In this document: positions 5,824 to 5,890 of the stretch, one piece after another
Layout of the letters: the number at the start of each line of letters is the position of its first letter
Position numbering within the stretch: position 1 is the stretch's first letter
From: an uncultured delta proteobacterium
GTDB taxonomy: Bacteria > Myxococcota_A > Polyangia > Polyangiales > Polyangiaceae
DNA: 5,890 nt
Direction of reading: 5' to 3'
NCBI GenBank assembly: GCA_903893335.1
Contig: CAITLX010000548.1
Location: 1-5,890 of the forward strand
Translations under genes and position numbers: made by a program
The notes under the pieces: model-generated
Told to the model about the DNA's origin: nothing
The model's database searches: none
What the model saw: the letters and a program-made list of their open reading frames with translations, nothing else

Positions 5824-5848
5824 CCGCGGTGAGGGCTGGGGGGCGCAC
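5729..5848 (+). repeat. Direct repeat, copy 2 (orphan 3' end of a Tsi6-like gene)
   Basis: The second copy of the 120-bp repeat. Relative to copy 1 it has two synonymous third-base changes (5775, 5778), one Lys-to-Arg change (5819), and a C-to-A change (5822) that creates TAG three codons before the TGA shared by both copies. Bases 5828-5848 match copy 1 perfectly. Sequence downstream (5849-5890) is unrelated to that after copy 1 and holds no gene I can support. Confidence 0.95.
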
Positions 5849-5890
5849 GCTGGCTCGATGCAGTTTGGCCGGCGACGGTGGGGGGTTGCC

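Noticed and set aside
4859..5848. A 329-codon minus-strand frame opposite the HEAT gene
   Set aside because: It shows no repeat or domain, while the plus strand shows regular HEAT units and a good ribosome site.
5858..5890. An ATG at 5858 opening a frame to the window end
   Set aside because: Only 11 codons are visible, with no ribosome site and no recognisable sequence.

Overview
The window is very GC-rich and codons nearly always end in G or C, except in one gene. This composition, a secreted lipoprotein glycosidase, and unclustered acyl-CoA genes beside orphan defence or immunity-type genes suggest a chromosome of a large-genome Myxococcota-like bacterium. That placement is inference; no marker gene is present.

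Layout. Positions 1-3508 are a co-directional minus-strand block. In transcription order it holds a 98-residue protein of unknown function, an AbiEii-like nucleotidyltransferase overlapping it by 17 bp, an AlkK-type fatty-acid--CoA ligase 30 bp further on, and a GH5-like glycoside hydrolase lipoprotein whose 3' end lies beyond the left edge. A 148-bp divergent intergenic region (3509-3656) separates this block from plus-strand genes: a TesB-like double-hotdog thioesterase, then a 104-residue protein that resembles the T6SS immunity protein Tsi6. Next comes a HEAT-repeat protein gene of clearly different codon usage.

Most notable structure. The 3' end of the Tsi6-like gene plus 16 bp beyond its stop (4679-4798) is repeated directly, 114 of 120 bases identical, exactly 1050 bp downstream (5729-5848). 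The compositionally foreign HEAT gene sits between the copies. This looks like a cassette insertion or recombination that left the immunity gene with an intact 3' end and displaced a second copy downstream. The second copy is now only a 39-codon remnant overlapping the HEAT stop. Immunity-gene clusters can turn over in this way, and HEAT-repeat proteins occur among polymorphic-toxin immunity proteins, so the right end may be an orphan-immunity array continuing past the window.

How the genes fit together. The ligase and thioesterase catalyse opposing steps in acyl-CoA metabolism but are in separate transcription units. The small protein and nucleotidyltransferase form a plausible toxin-antitoxin-like pair between them. 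No RNA genes, CRISPR arrays, transposases or integrases were seen.
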